Of a stretch of DNA of 64,000 nt, positions 33,546-47,194 are shown piece after piece (the first letter of the stretch is position 1; each line of letters opens with the position of its first letter). A program made the position numbers and the translations under genes. Below the pieces are notes generated by a model that had not been told where the DNA came from, made no database searches, and was given only the letters and a program-made list of their open reading frames with translations. Source of the DNA: Piscicola geometra (lineage: Eukaryota; Annelida; Clitellata; Hirudinida; Piscicolidae); the NCBI GenBank assembly GCA_943735955.1, contig OX030961.1, positions 565,001-629,000 on the forward strand, read 5' to 3'.

Positions 33546-33805
33546 AATTTGCGCGCCTGCTGCCTTCCTTGGATGTGGTAGCCGTTTCTCATGCTCCCTC
33601 TCCGGAATCGAACCCTGATTCCCCGTTAAGCGTTACAACCGTGGTAAGCATATCACATACCATCGAAAGTTGATAGGGCACACACTTGAAAGATCTGTCG
33701 CCGACGCTAGGTCATGCGATCAGCCGTTATTTATTCAGAGTCACCAAAATTTACGAGCCGAATCTTTGAGACAAGCATATAACTACTGGCAGGATCAACC
33801 AATTA
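33546..33805 (-). pseudogene. 18S rRNA 5' end, truncated, copy 17
   Basis: A mosaic: CCGTTAAGCG as in copy 11, but TCATGCGATC, CCGTTATTTA and the altered start CCAATTAATA as in copy 9. This suggests exchange between unit lineages. Confidence 0.92.
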
Positions 33806-34291
33806 ATACACGAGCAAGAAGACTAGCGTCGCTGGCCTAAAGTCAACGAGTCTTCTAGTCGCCTTCGATAGTCGTCGCCGCTCGTAAAAGCGGCTATATC
33901 GAAGATAATTTATCAGCTTCGAATCTCTGCTTTACCGAGATCGAGTGATGATGATAGGAGATCACGCGCTTATTGCCGCTAATAGACGTCCCCTTGAACG
34001 GTTAGCCTATCTTAAGCGAATAAGCAGCGCATCAGGCCAGTGGGGAATAACAAACGTTCAAGGTGCTTTTTGAGAAACTCGTTTCGAGCTCAAAATATTT
34101 GATCGGTCAGTCTTTTTATAATCGTTTACAGATTATAATCGCGTTTCAATGGGACCCAAGCCGGTGAAGGCATGTTTTCTAGCGCATTCGACCGGAGCGG
34201 CGAGGATCTCGGCCTAGCGTGGAATTTCATTGCCAGTGAAAAAATTTTTTTAATGAAATTTTTAAAAAATCTTTCGTTCAATCATGAGACA

Positions 34292-34551
34292 AATTTGCGC
34301 GCCTGCTGCCTTCCTTGGATGTGGTAGCCGTTTCTCATGCTCCCTCTCCGGAATCGAACCCTGATTCCCCGTTACCCGTTACAACCGTGGTAAGCATATC
34401 ACATACCATCGAAAGTTGATAGGGCACACACTTGAAAGATCTGTCGCCGACGCTAGGTCGTGCGATCAGCCGTAATTTATTCAGAGTCACCAAAATTTAC
34501 GAGCCGAATCTTTGAGACAAGCATATAACTACTGGCAGGATCAACCAGGTA
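34292..34551 (-). pseudogene. 18S rRNA 5' end, truncated, copy 18
   Basis: Consensus copy with intact CCAGGTA start. Confidence 0.92.
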
Positions 34552-35030
34552 ATACACGAGCAAGAAGACTAGCGTCGCTGGCCTAAAGTCGACGAGTCAT
34601 CTAGTCGCCTTCGATAGTCGTCGCCGCTCGTAAAAGCGGCTATATCGAAGATAATTTATCAGCTTCGAATCTCTGCTTTACCGAGATCGAGTGATGATGA
34701 TAGGAGATCACGCGCTTATTGCCGCTAATAGACGTCCCCTTGAACGGTTAGCCTATCTTAAGCGAATAAGCAGCGCATCAGGCCAGTGGGGAATAACAAA
34801 CGTTCAAGGTGCTTTTTGAGAAACTCGTTTCGAGCTCAAAATATTTGATCGGTCAGTCTTCTTATAATCGTTTACAGATTATAATCGCGTTTCAATGGGA
34901 CCCAAGCCGGTGAAGGCATGTTTTCTCGCGCATTCGACCGGAGCGGCGAGGATCTCGGCCTAGCGTGGAATTTCATTGCCGGTGAAAAATTTTTAAAATA
35001 AAAATTTTAAAAAATCTTTCGTTCAATCAT

Positions 35031-35247
35031 GAGACAAATCTCAAAATAAGTTCATTTGACAAGAGTTGCCATTTGAAACTTTATTATCTTGAGTTTCGAA
35101 GCATGCCTATACCTATAGAATATACAAGATTTAACTAGCGTGAGACATCGAGTTTCAATTTTTGTGAAACGAAAATAAGGCCGTATAAGAGACGATAAGA
35201 TTGAAACAATTTTATTTTAACTGCTGTCTATATCAACCAACACCTTT
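35031..35247. repeat. Leader module, unit 10
   Basis: Standard leader with ACAAGATTTAAC for ACAAGAGTTAAC. Confidence 0.93.
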
Positions 35248-38200
35248 CATCGTCTTCATCGTCTTCATCGTCTTCATCGTCTTCACCGTCTTCATCGTCT
35301 TCATCGTCTTCATCGTCTTCATCGTCTTCACCGTCTTCACCGTCTTCATCGTCTTCATCGTCTTCACCGTCTTCACCGTCTTCACCGTCTTCACCGTCTT
35401 CACCGTCTTCATCGTCTTCACCGTCTTCATCGTCTTCATCGTCATCACCGTCTTCATCGTTTTCATCGTCTTCATCGTCTTCACCGTCTTCACCGTCTTC
35501 ACCGTCTTCATCGTCTTCATCGTCTTCACCGTCTTCACCGTCTTCACCGTCTTCACCGTCTTCATCGTCTTCACCGTCTTCATCGTCTTCATCGTCATCA
35601 CCGTCTTCATCGTCTTCACCGTCTTCATCGTCTTCATCGTTCGTCTTCACCGTCTTCACCGTCTTCATCGTCTTCACCGTCTTCGCCGTCTTCGCCGTCT
35701 TCATCGTCTTCACCGTCTTCATCGTTCGTCTTCACCGTCTTCACCGTCTTCATCGTCTTTACCGTCTTCATCGTCTTTACCGTCTTCATCGTCTTCACCG
35801 TCTTCATCGTCTTCACCGTCTTCACCGTCTTCACCGTCTTCACCGTCTTCATCGTCTTCACCGTCTTCATCGTCTTCACCGTCTTCATCGTCTTCATCGT
35901 TCGTCTTCACCGTCTTCATCGTCTTCACCGTCTTCATCGTCTTCACCGTCTTCATCGTCTTCACCGTCTTCATCGTCTTCATCGTTCGTCTTCACCGTCG
36001 TCACCGTCTTCATCGTCTTCACCGTCTTCATCGTCTTCACCGTTTTCATCCTCTTCATCGTCTTCACCGTCTTCATCGTCTTCATCGTTCGTCTTCACCG
36101 TCTTCACCGTCTTCATCGTCTTCACCGTCTTCATCGTCTTCACCGTCTTCATCGTCTTCACCGTCTTCACCGTCTTCACCGTCTTCATCGTCTTCACCGT
36201 CTTCACCGTCTTCATCGTCTTCACCGTCTTCACCGTCTTCATCGTCTTCATCGTCTTCACCGTCTTCACCGTCTTCACCGTCTTCACCGTCTTCATCGTC
36301 TTCACCGTCTTTATCGTCTTCATCGTCATCACCGTCTTCATCGTTTTCATCGTCTTCATCGTCTTCACCGTCTTCACCGTCTTCACCGTCTTCATCGTCT
36401 TCACCGTCTTCATCGTCTTCATCGTCATCACCGTCTTCATCGTCTTCACCGTCTTCATCGTCTTCATCGTTCGTCTTCACCGTCTTCACCGTCTTCATCG
36501 TCTTCACCGTCTTCGCCGTCTTCATCGTCTTCACCGTCTTCATCGTTCGTCTTCACCGTCTTCACCGTCTTCATCGTCTTTACCGTCTTCATCGTCTTTA
36601 CCGTCTTCATCGTCTTCACCGTCTTCGCCGTCTTCATCGTCTTCACCGTCTTCATCGTTCGTCTTCACCGTCTTCACCGTCTTCATCGTCTTTACCGTCT
36701 TCATCGTCTTTACCGTCTTCATCGTCTTCACCGTCTTCATCGTCTTCACCGTCTTCACCGTCTTCACCGTCTTCACCGTCTTCATCGTCTTCACCGTCTT
36801 CATCGTCTTCACCGTCTTCATCGTCTTCATCGTTCGTCTTCACCGTCTTCATCGTCTTCACCGTCTTCATCGTCTTCACCGTCTTCATCGTCTTCACCGT
36901 CTTCATCGTCTTCACCGTCTTCATCGTCTTCATCGTTCGTCTTCACCGTCGTCACCGTCTTCATCGTCTTCACCGTCTTCATCGTCTTCACCGTTTTCAT
37001 CGTCTTCATCGTCTTCACCGTCTTCATCGTCTTCATCGTTCGTCTTCACCGTCTTCACCGTCTTCATCGTCTTCACCGTCTTCATCGTCTTCACCGTCTT
37101 CATCGTCTTCACCGTCTTCACCGTCTTCACCGTCTTCATCGTCTTCACCGTCTTCACCGTCTTCATTGTCTTCATTGTCTTCACCGTCTTCACCGTCTTC
37201 ACCGTCTTCACCGTCTTCACCGTCTTCATCGTCTTCACCGTCTTCATCGTCTTCACCGTCTTCACCGTCTTAACCGTCTTCACCGTCTTCATCGTCTTCA
37301 CCGTCTTCATCGTCTTCACCGTCTTCACCGTCTTCATCGTCTTCACCGTCTTCATCGTCTTCACCGTCTTCACCGTCTTAACCGTCTTCACCGTCTTCAT
37401 CGTCTTCACCGTCTTCATCGTCTTCACCGTCTTCACCGTCTTCACCGTCTTCACCGTCTTCACCGTCTTCATCGTCTTCACCGTCTTCATCGTCTTCACC
37501 GTTTTCATCGTCTTCATCGTCTTCACTGTCTTCCCCGTCTTCATCGTCTTCACCGTCTTCATCGTCTTCACCGTCTTCATCGTCTTCACCGTCTTCACCG
37601 TCTTCACCGTCTTCATCGTCTTCACCGTCTTCACCGTCTTCATCGTCTTCACCGTCTTCACCGTCTTCATCGTCTTCATCGTCTTCACCGTCTTCACCGT
37701 CTTCACCGTCTTCATCGTCTTCATCGTCTTCACCGTCTTCACCGTCTTCACCGTCTTCACCGTCTTCATCGTCTTCACCGTCTTCATCGTCTTCATCGTC
37801 ATCACCGTCTTCATCGTCTTCACCGTCTTCATCGTCTTCATCGTTCGTCTTCACCGTCTTCATCGTCTTCATCGTCTTCACCGTCTTCATCGTCTTCACC
37901 GTCTTCATCGTCTTCATCGTTCGTCTTCACCGTCTTCACCGTCTTCATCGTCTTCACCGTCTTCATCGTCTTCATCGTCTTCATCGTCTTCACCGTCTTC
38001 ACCGTTTTCACCGTCTTCACCGTCTTCATCGTCTTCACCGTCTTCATCGTCTTCATCGTCTTCACCGTCTTCATCGTCTTCACTGTCTTCATCGTCTTCA
38101 TCGTTCGTCTTCATCTTCTTCATCGTCTTCATCGTCTTCACCGTCTTCATCTTCTTCACCGTCTTCACCGTCTTCATCGTCTTCATCGTCTTCACCGTCT

Positions 38201-41200
38201 TCACCGTCTTCACCGTCTTCATCGTCTTCACCGTCTTCATCGTCTTCATCGTCTTCACCGTCTTCATCGTCTTCACCGTCTTCATCGTCTTCATCGTTCG
38301 TCTTCATCGTCTTCACCGTCTTCATCGGCTTCACCGTCTTCATCGTCTTCGCCGTCTTCATCGTCTTCACCGTCTTCACCGCCTTCACCGTCTTCATCGT
38401 TCGTCTTCACCGTCTTCACCGTCTTCATCGTCTTTACCGTCTTCATCGTCTTCACCGTCTTCATCGTCTTCACCGTCTTCATCGTCTTCACCGTCTTCAC
38501 CGTCTTCACCGTCTTAACCGTCTTCACCGTCTTCATCGTCTTCACCGTCTTCATCGTCTTCACCGTCTTCATCGTCTTCACCGTCTTCATCGTCTTCATC
38601 GTTCGTCTTCACCGTCTTCATCGTCTTCACCGTCTTCATCGTTCGTCTTCACCGTCTTCACCGTCTTCATCGTCTTCACCGTCTTCATCGTCTTCACCGT
38701 TTTCAACGTCTTCATCGTTTTCACCGTCTTCATCGTCTTCATCGTTCGTCTTCACCGTCTTCACCGTCTTCATCGTCTTCACCGTCTTCATCGTCTTCAC
38801 CGTTTTCATCGTCTTCATCGTCTTCACCGTCTTCACCGTCTTCATCGTCTTCATCGTTCGTCTTCACCGTCTTCACCGTCTTCATCGTCTTCACCGTCTT
38901 CATCGTCTTCACCGTCTTCATCGTCTTCACCGTCTTCACCGTCTTCACCGTCTTCATCGTCTTCACCGTCTTCACCGTCTTCATCGTCTTCATCGTCTTC
39001 ACCGTCTTCACCGTCTTCACCGTCTTTACCGTCTTCACCGTCTTCATCGTCTTCACCATCTTCATCGTCTTCATCGTCTTCACCGTCTTCATCGTCTTCA
39101 CCGTCTTCATCGTTCGTCTTCACCGTCTTCATCGTCTTCACCGTCTTCATCGTCTTCATCGTCTTCATCGTCTTCACCGTCTTCACCGTTTTCACCGTCT
39201 TCACCGTCTTCATCGTCTTCACCGTCTTCATCGTCTTCATCGTCTTCACCGTCTTCATCGTCTTCACCGTCTTCATCGTCTTCATCGTTCGTCTTCATCG
39301 TCTTCATCGTCTTCATCGTCTTCACCGTCTTCATCGTCTTCACCGTCTTCACCGTCTTCATCGTCTTCATCGTCTTCACCGTCTTCACCGTCTTCACCGT
39401 CTTCACCGTCTTCACCGTCTTCATCGTCTTCACCGTCTTCATCGTCTTCATCGTCTTCACCGTCTTCATCGTCTTCAAGGTCTTCATCGTCTTCATCGTT
39501 CGTCTTCACCGTCTTCGCCGTCTTCATCGTCTTCACCGTCTTCACCGCCTTCACCGTCTTCATCGTTCGTCTTCACCGTCTTCACCGTCTTCATCGTCTT
39601 TACCGTCTTCATCGTCTTCACCGTCTTCATCGTCTTCACCGTCTTCATCGTCTTCACCGTCTTCACCGTCTTAACCGTCTTCACCGTCTTCATCGTCTTC
39701 ACCGTCTTCATCGTCATCACCGTCTTCATCGTCTTCACCGTCTTCATCGTCTTCATCGTTCGTCTTCACCGTCTTCATCGTCTTCACCGTCTTCATCGTT
39801 CGTCTTCACCGTCTTCACCGTCTTCATCGTCTTCACCGTCTTCATCGTCTTCACCGTTTTCAACGTCTTCATCGTTTTCACCGTCTTCATCGTCTTCATC
39901 GTTCGTCTTCACCGTCTTCACCGTCTTCATCGTCTTCACCGTCTTCATCGTCTTCACCGTTTCCATCGTCTTCATCGTCTTCACCGTTTTCATCGTCTTC
40001 ATCGTTCGTCTTCACCGTCTTCACCGTCTTCATCGTCTTCACCGTCTTCATCGTCTTCACCGTCTTCATCGTCTTCACTGTCTTCACCGTCTTCACCGTC
40101 TTCATCGTCTTCACCGTCTTCACCGTCTTCATCGTCTTCATCGTCTTCACCGTCTTCACCGTCTTCACCGTCTTCACCGTCTTCATCGTCTTCACCGTCT
40201 TCATCGTCTTCATCGTCTTCACCGTCTTCATCGTCTTCACCGTCTTCAGCGTCTTCATCGTTCGTCTTCACCGTCTTCACCGTCTTCATCGTCTTCACCG
40301 TCTTCATCGTCTTCATCGTCTTCATCGTCTTCACCGTCTTCACCGTTTTCACCGTCTTCACCGTCTTCATCGTCTTCACCGTCTTCACCGTCTTCATCGT
40401 CTTCACCGTCTTCATCGTCTTCATCGTTCGTCTTCACCGTCTTCACCGTCTTCATCGTCTTCACCGTCTTCATCGTCTTCATCGTCTTCATCGTCTTCAC
40501 CGTCTTCACCGTTTTCACCGTCTTCACCGTCTTCATCGTCTTCACCGTCTTCATCGTCTTCATCGTCTTCACCGTCTTCATCGTCTTCACCGTCTTCATC
40601 GTCTTCATCGTTCGTCTTCATCGTCTTCATCGTCTTCATCGTCTTCACCGTCTTCATCGTCTTCACCGTCTTCACCGTCTTCATCGTCTTCATCGTCTTC
40701 ACCGTCTTCACCGTCTTCACCGTCTTCACCGTCTTCATCGTCTTCACCGTCTTCATCGTCTTCACCGTCTTCATCGTCTTCATCGTTCGTCTTCACCGTC
40801 TTCACCGTCTTCATCGTCTTCACCGTCTTCATCGTCTTCGCCGTCTTCATCGTCTTCACCGTCTTCACCGCCTTCACCGTCTTCATCGTTCGTCTTCACC
40901 GTCTTCACCGTCTTCATCGTCTTTACCGTCTTCATCGTCTTCACCGTCTTCATCGTCTTCACCGTCTTCATCGTCTTCACCGTCTTCACCGTCTTAACCG
41001 TCTTCACCGTCTTCATCGTCTTCACCGTCTTCATCGTCTTCACCGTCTTCATCGTCTTCACCGTCTTCATCGTCTTCATCGTTCGTCTTCACCGTCTTCA
41101 TCGTCTTCACCGTCTTCATCGTTCGTCTTCACCGTCTTCACCGTCTTCATCGTCTTCACCGTCTTCATCGTCTTCACCGTTTTCAACGTCTTCATCGTTT

Positions 41201-44200
41201 TCACCGTCTTCATCGTCTTCATCGTTCGTCTTCACCGTCTTCACCGTCTTCATCGTCTTCACCGTCTTCATCGTCTTCACCGTTTCCATCGTCTTCATCG
41301 TCTTCACCGTCTTCATCGTCTTCATCGTTCGTCTTCACCGTCTTCATCGTCTTCACCGTCTTCATCGTCTTCACCGTCTTCACCGTCTTCACCGTCTTCA
41401 CCGTCTTCACCGTCTTCATCGTCTTCACCGTCTTCACCGTCTTCATCGTCTTCATCGTCTTCACCGTCTTCACCGTCTTCACCGTCTTCACCGTCTTCAT
41501 CGTCTTCACCGTCTTCATCGTCTTCATCGTCTTCACCGTCTTCATCGTCTTCACCGTCTTCAGCGTCTTCATCGTTCGTCTTCACCGTCTTCACCGTCTT
41601 CATCGTCTTCACCGTCTTCATCGTCTTCATCGTCTTCATCGTCTTCACCGTCTTCACCGTTTTCACCGTCTTCACCGTCTTCATCGTCTTCACCGTCTTC
41701 ATCGTCTTCATCGTCTTCACCGTCTTCATCGTCTTCACCGTCTTCATCGTCTTCATCGTTCGTCTTCATCGTCTTCATCGTCTTCACCGTCTTCATCGTC
41801 TTCACCGTCTTCACCGTCTTCATCGTCTTCATCGTCTTCACCGTCTTCACCGTCTTCACCGTCTTCACCGTCTTCATCGTCTTCACCGTCTTCATCGTCT
41901 TCATCGTCTTCACCGTCTTCATCGTCTTCACCGTCTTCATCGTCTTCATCGTTCGTCTTCACCGTCTTCACCGTCTTCATCGTCTTCGCCGTCTTTTATC
42001 GTCTTCACCGTCTTCACCGCCTTCACCGTCTTCATCGTTCGTCTTCACCGTCTTCACCGTCTTCATCGTCTTCACCGTCTTCATCGTCTTCACCGTCTTC
42101 ATCGTCTTCATCGTTCGTCTTCACCGTCTTCACCGTCTTCATCGTCTTCATCGTCTTCATCGTTCGTCTTCATCGTCTTCATCGTCTTCACCGTCTTCAT
42201 CGTCTTCACCGTCTTCACCGTCTTCATCGTCTTCATCGTCTTTACCGTCTTCACCGTCTTCACCGTCTTCACCGTCTTCACCGTCTTCATCGTCTTCACC
42301 GTCTTCATCGTCTTCATCGTCTTCACCGTCTTCATCGTCTTCACCGTCTTCACCGTCTTCATCGTTCGTCTTCACCGTCTTCACCGTCTTCATCGTCTTC
42401 ACCGTCTTCATCGTCTTCGCCGTCTTCATCGTCTTCACCGTCTTCACCGCCTTCACCGTCTTCATCGTTCGTCTTCACCGTCTTCACCGTCTTCATCGTC
42501 TTTACCGTCTTCATCGTCTTCACCGTCTTCATCGTCTTCACCGTCTTCATCGTCTTCACCGTCTTCACCGTCTTCATCGTCTTCACCGTCTTCACCGTCT
42601 TCATCGTCTTCACCGTCTTCATCGTCTTCACCGTCTTCATCGTCTTCACCGTCTTCATCGTCTTCACCGTCTTCATCGTCTTCACCGTCTTCACCGTCTT
42701 AACCGTCTTCACCGTCTTCATCGTCTTCACCGTCTTCATCGTCTTCACCGTCTTCATCGTCTTCATCGTTCGTCTTCACCGTCTTCACCGTCTTCATCGT
42801 CTTCATCGTTCGTCTTCACCGTCTTCACCGTCTTCATCGTCATCACCGTCTTCATCGTCTTCACCGTTTTCAACGTCTTCATCGTTTTCACCGTCTTCAT
42901 CGTCTTCATCGTTCGTCTTCACTGTCTTCACCGTCTTCACCGTCTTCATCGTCTTCACCGTCTTCATCGTCTTCATCGTCTTCATCGTCTTCACCGTCTT
43001 CACCGTTTTCACCGTCTTCACCGTCTTCATCGTCTTCACCGTCTTCATCGTCTTCATCGTCTTCACCGTCTTCATCGTCTTCACCGTCTTCATCGTCTTC
43101 ATCGTTCGTCTTCATCGTCTTCATCGTCTTCACCGTCTTCATCGTCTTCACCGTCTTCACCGTCTTCATCGTCTTCATCGTCTTCACCGTCTTCACCGTC
43201 TTCACCGTCTTCACCGTCTTCATCGTCTTCACCGTCTTCATCGTCTTCATCGTCTTCACCGTCTTCATCGTCTTCACCGTCTTCATCGTCTTCATCGTTC
43301 GTCTTCACCGTCTTCACCGTCTTCATCGTCTTCGCCGTCTTTTATCGTCTTCACCGTCTTCACCGCCTTCACCGTCTTCATCGTTCGTCTTCACCGTCTT
43401 CACCGTCTTCATCGTCTTCACCGTCTTCATCGTCTTCACCGTCTTCATCGTCTTCATCGTTCGTCTTCACCGTCTTCACCGTCTTCATCGTCTTCATCGT
43501 CTTCATCGTTCGTCTTCATCGTCTTCATCGTCTTCACCGTCTTCATCGTCTTCACCGTCTTCACCGTCTTCATCGTCTTCATCGTCTTTACCGTCTTCAC
43601 CGTCTTCACCGTCTTCACCGTCTTCACCGTCTTCATCGTCTTCACCGTCTTCATCGTCTTCATCGTCTTCACCGTCTTCATCGTCTTCACCGTCTTCACC
43701 GTCTTCATCGTTCGTCTTCACCGTCTTCACCGTCTTCATCGTCTTCACCGTCTTCATCGTCTTCGCCGTCTTCATCGTCTTCACCGTCTTCACCGCCTTC
43801 ACCGTCTTCATCGTTCGTCTTCACCGTCTTCACCGTCTTCATCGTCTTTACCGTCTTCATCGTCTTCACCGTCTTCATCGTCTTCACCGTCTTCATCGTC
43901 TTCACCGTCTTCACCGTCTTCATCGTCTTCACCGTCTTCACCGTCTTCATCGTCTTCACCGTCTTCATCGTCTTCACCGTCTTCATCGTCTTCACCGTCT
44001 TCATCGTCTTCACCGTCTTCATCGTCTTCACCGTCTTCACCGTCTTAACCGTCTTCACCGTCTTCATCGTCTTCACCGTCTTCATCGTCTTCACCGTCTT
44101 CATCGTCTTCATCGTTCGTCTTCACCGTCTTCACCGTCTTCATCGTCTTCATCGTTCGTCTTCACCGTCTTCACCGTCTTCATCGTCATCACCGTCTTCA

Positions 44201-47194
44201 TCGTCTTCACCGTTTTCAACGTCTTCATCGTTTTCACCGTCTTCATCGTCTTCATCGTTCGTCTTCACTGTCTTCACCGTCTTCACCGTCTTCATCGTCT
44301 TCACCGTCTTCATCGTCTTCACCGTTTTCATCGTCTTCATCGTCTTCACCGTCTTCACCGTCTTCATCGTCTTCATCGTCTTCACCGTCTTCATCGTTCG
44401 TCTTCACCGTCTTCACCGTCTTCACCGTCTTCATCATCTTCACCGTCTTCATCGTCTTCATCGTCTTCACCGTCTTCATCGTCTTCACCGTCTTCAGCGT
44501 CTTCATCGTTCGTCTTCACCGTCTTCACCGTCTTCATCGTCTTCACCGTCTTCATCGTCTTCATCGTCTTCATCGTCTTCACCGTCTTCACCGTTTTCAC
44601 CGTCTTCACCGTCTTCATCGTCTTCACCGTCTTCATCGTCTTCATCGTCTTCACCGTCTTCATCGTCTTCACCGTCTTCATCGTCTTCATCGTTCGTCTT
44701 CATCGTCTTCATCGTCTTCACCGTCTTCATCGTCTTCACCGTCTTCACCGTCTTCATCGTCTTCATCGTCTTCACCGTCTTCACCGTCTTCACCGTCTTC
44801 ACCGTCTTCATCGTCTTCACCGTCTTCATCGTCTTCACCGTCTTCATCGTCTTCATCGTTCGTCTTCACCGTCTTCACCGTCTTCATCGTCTTCGCCGTC
44901 TTTTATCGTCTTCACCGTCTTCACCGCCTTCACCGTCTTCATCGTTCGTCTTCACCGTCTTCACCGTCTTCATCGTCTTCACCGTCTTCATCGTCTTCAC
45001 CGTCTTCATCGTCTTCATCGTTCGTCTTCACCGTCTTCACCGTCTTCATCGTCTTCATCGTCTTCATCGTTCGTCTTCATCGTCTTCATCGTCTTCACCG
45101 TCTTCATCGTCTTCACCGTCTTCACCGTCTTCACCGTCTTCATCGTCTTCATCGTCTTCACCGTCTTCACCGTCTTCACCGTCTTCACCGTCTTCACCGT
45201 CTTCATCGTCTTCACCGTCTTCATCGTCTTCATCGTCTTCACCGTCTTCATCGTCTTCATCGTCTTCACCGTCTTCATCGTCTTCGCCGTCTTCATCGTC
45301 TTCACCGTCTTCACCGCCTTCACCGTCTTCATCGTTCGTCTTCACCGTCTTCACCGTCTTCATCGTCTTTACCGTCTTCATCGTCTTCACCGTCTTCATC
45401 GTCTTCACCGTCTTCATCGTCTTCACCGTCTTCACCGTCTTCATCGTCTTCACCGTCTTCACCGTCTTCATCGTCTTCACCGTCTTCATCGTCTTCACCG
45501 TCTTCATCGTCTTCACCGTCTTCATCGTCTTCACCGTCTTCATCGTCTTCACCGTCTTCATCGTCTTCACCGTCTTCACCGTCTTAACCGTCTTCACCGT
45601 CTTCATCGTCTTCACCGTCTTCATCGTCTTCACCGTCTTCATCGTCTTCATCGTTCGTCTTCACCGTCTTCACCGTCTTCATCGTCTTCACCGTCTTCAT
45701 CGTCTTCACCGTTTTCAACGTCTTCATCGTTTTCACCGTCTTCATCGTCTTCATCGTTCGTCTTCACTGTCTTCACCGTCTTCACCGTCTTCATCGTCTT
45801 CACCGTCTTCATCGTCTTCACCGTTTTCATCGTCTTCATCGTCTTCACCGTCTTCACCGTCTTCATCGTCTTCATCGTCTTCACCGTCTTCATCGTTCGT
45901 CTTCACCGTCTTCACCGTCTTCATCGTCTTTACCGTCTTCATCGTCTTTACCGTCTTCATCGTCTTTACCGTCTTCATCGTCTTCACCGTCTTCATCGTC
46001 TTCACCGTCTTCACCGTCTTCATCGTCTTCATCGTCTTCACCGTCTTCACCGTCTTCACCGTCTTCACCGTCTTCACCGTCTTCATCGTCTTCACCGTCT
46101 TCATCGTCTTCATCGTCTTCACCGTCTTCATCGTCTTCACCGTCTTCATCGTCTTCATCGTTCGTCTTCACCGTCTTCACCGTCTTCATCGTCTTCACCG
46201 TCTCCATCGTCTTCGCCGTCTTCATCGTCTTCACCGTCTTCACCGCCTTCACCGTCTTCATCGTTCGTCTTCACCGTCTTCACCGCCTTCATCGTCTTTA
46301 CCTTCTTCATCGTCTTCACCGTCTTCATCGTCTTCACCGTCTTCATCGTCTTCACCGTCTTCACCGTCTTCATCGTCTTCACCGTCTTCACCGTCTTCAT
46401 CGTCTTCACCGTCTTCATCGTCTTCACCGTCTTCACCGTCTTCATCGTCTTCACCGTCTTCATCGTCTTCACCGTCTTCACCGTCTTAACCGTCTTCACC
46501 GTCTTCATCGTCTTCACCGTTTTCATCGTCTTCACCGTCTTCATCGTCTTCATCGTTCGTCTTCACCGTCTTCACCGTCTTCATCGTCTTCATCGTTCGT
46601 CTTCACCGTCTTCACCGTCTTCATCGTCTTCACCGTCTTCATCGTCTTCACCGTCTTCATCGTCTTCATCGTTCGTCTTCACCGTCTTCACCGTCTTCAT
46701 CGTCTTCGCCGTCTTCATCGTCTTCACCGTCTTCACCGCCTTCACCGTCTTCATCGTTCGTCTTCACCGTCTTCACCGTCTTCATCGTCTTTACCTTCTT
46801 CATCGTCTTCACCGTCTTCATCGTCTTCACCGTCTTCATCGTCTTCACCGTCTTCACCGTCTTCATCGTCTTCACCGTCTTCACCGTCTTCATCGTCTTC
46901 ACCGTCTTCATCGTCTTCACCGTCTTCATCGTCTTCACCGTCTTCATCGTCTTCACCGTCTTCATCGTCTTCACCGTCTTCACCGTCTTAACCGTCTTCA
47001 CCGTCTTCATCGTCTTCACCGTCTTCATCGTCTTCACCGTATTCATCGTCTTCATCGTTCGTCTTCACCGTCTTCACCGTCTTCATCGTCTTCATCGTTC
47101 GTCTTCACCGTCTTCACCGTCTTCATCGTCTTCACCGTCTTCATCGTCTTCACCGTTTTCAACGTCTTCATCGTTTTCACCGTCTTCATCGTCT

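Larger units (their letters stand above)
33540..35030 (-). repeat. 746-bp monomer array, unit 9 (2 copies)
   Basis: Copies start at 33540 and 34286. The first has AAAGTCAACGAG (as unit 5) and GTTTTCTAGCGC. The second has GAGTCATCTAGTCG and CAGTCTTCTTATAATC and carries the terminal CCGGTG mark. Confidence 0.92.
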
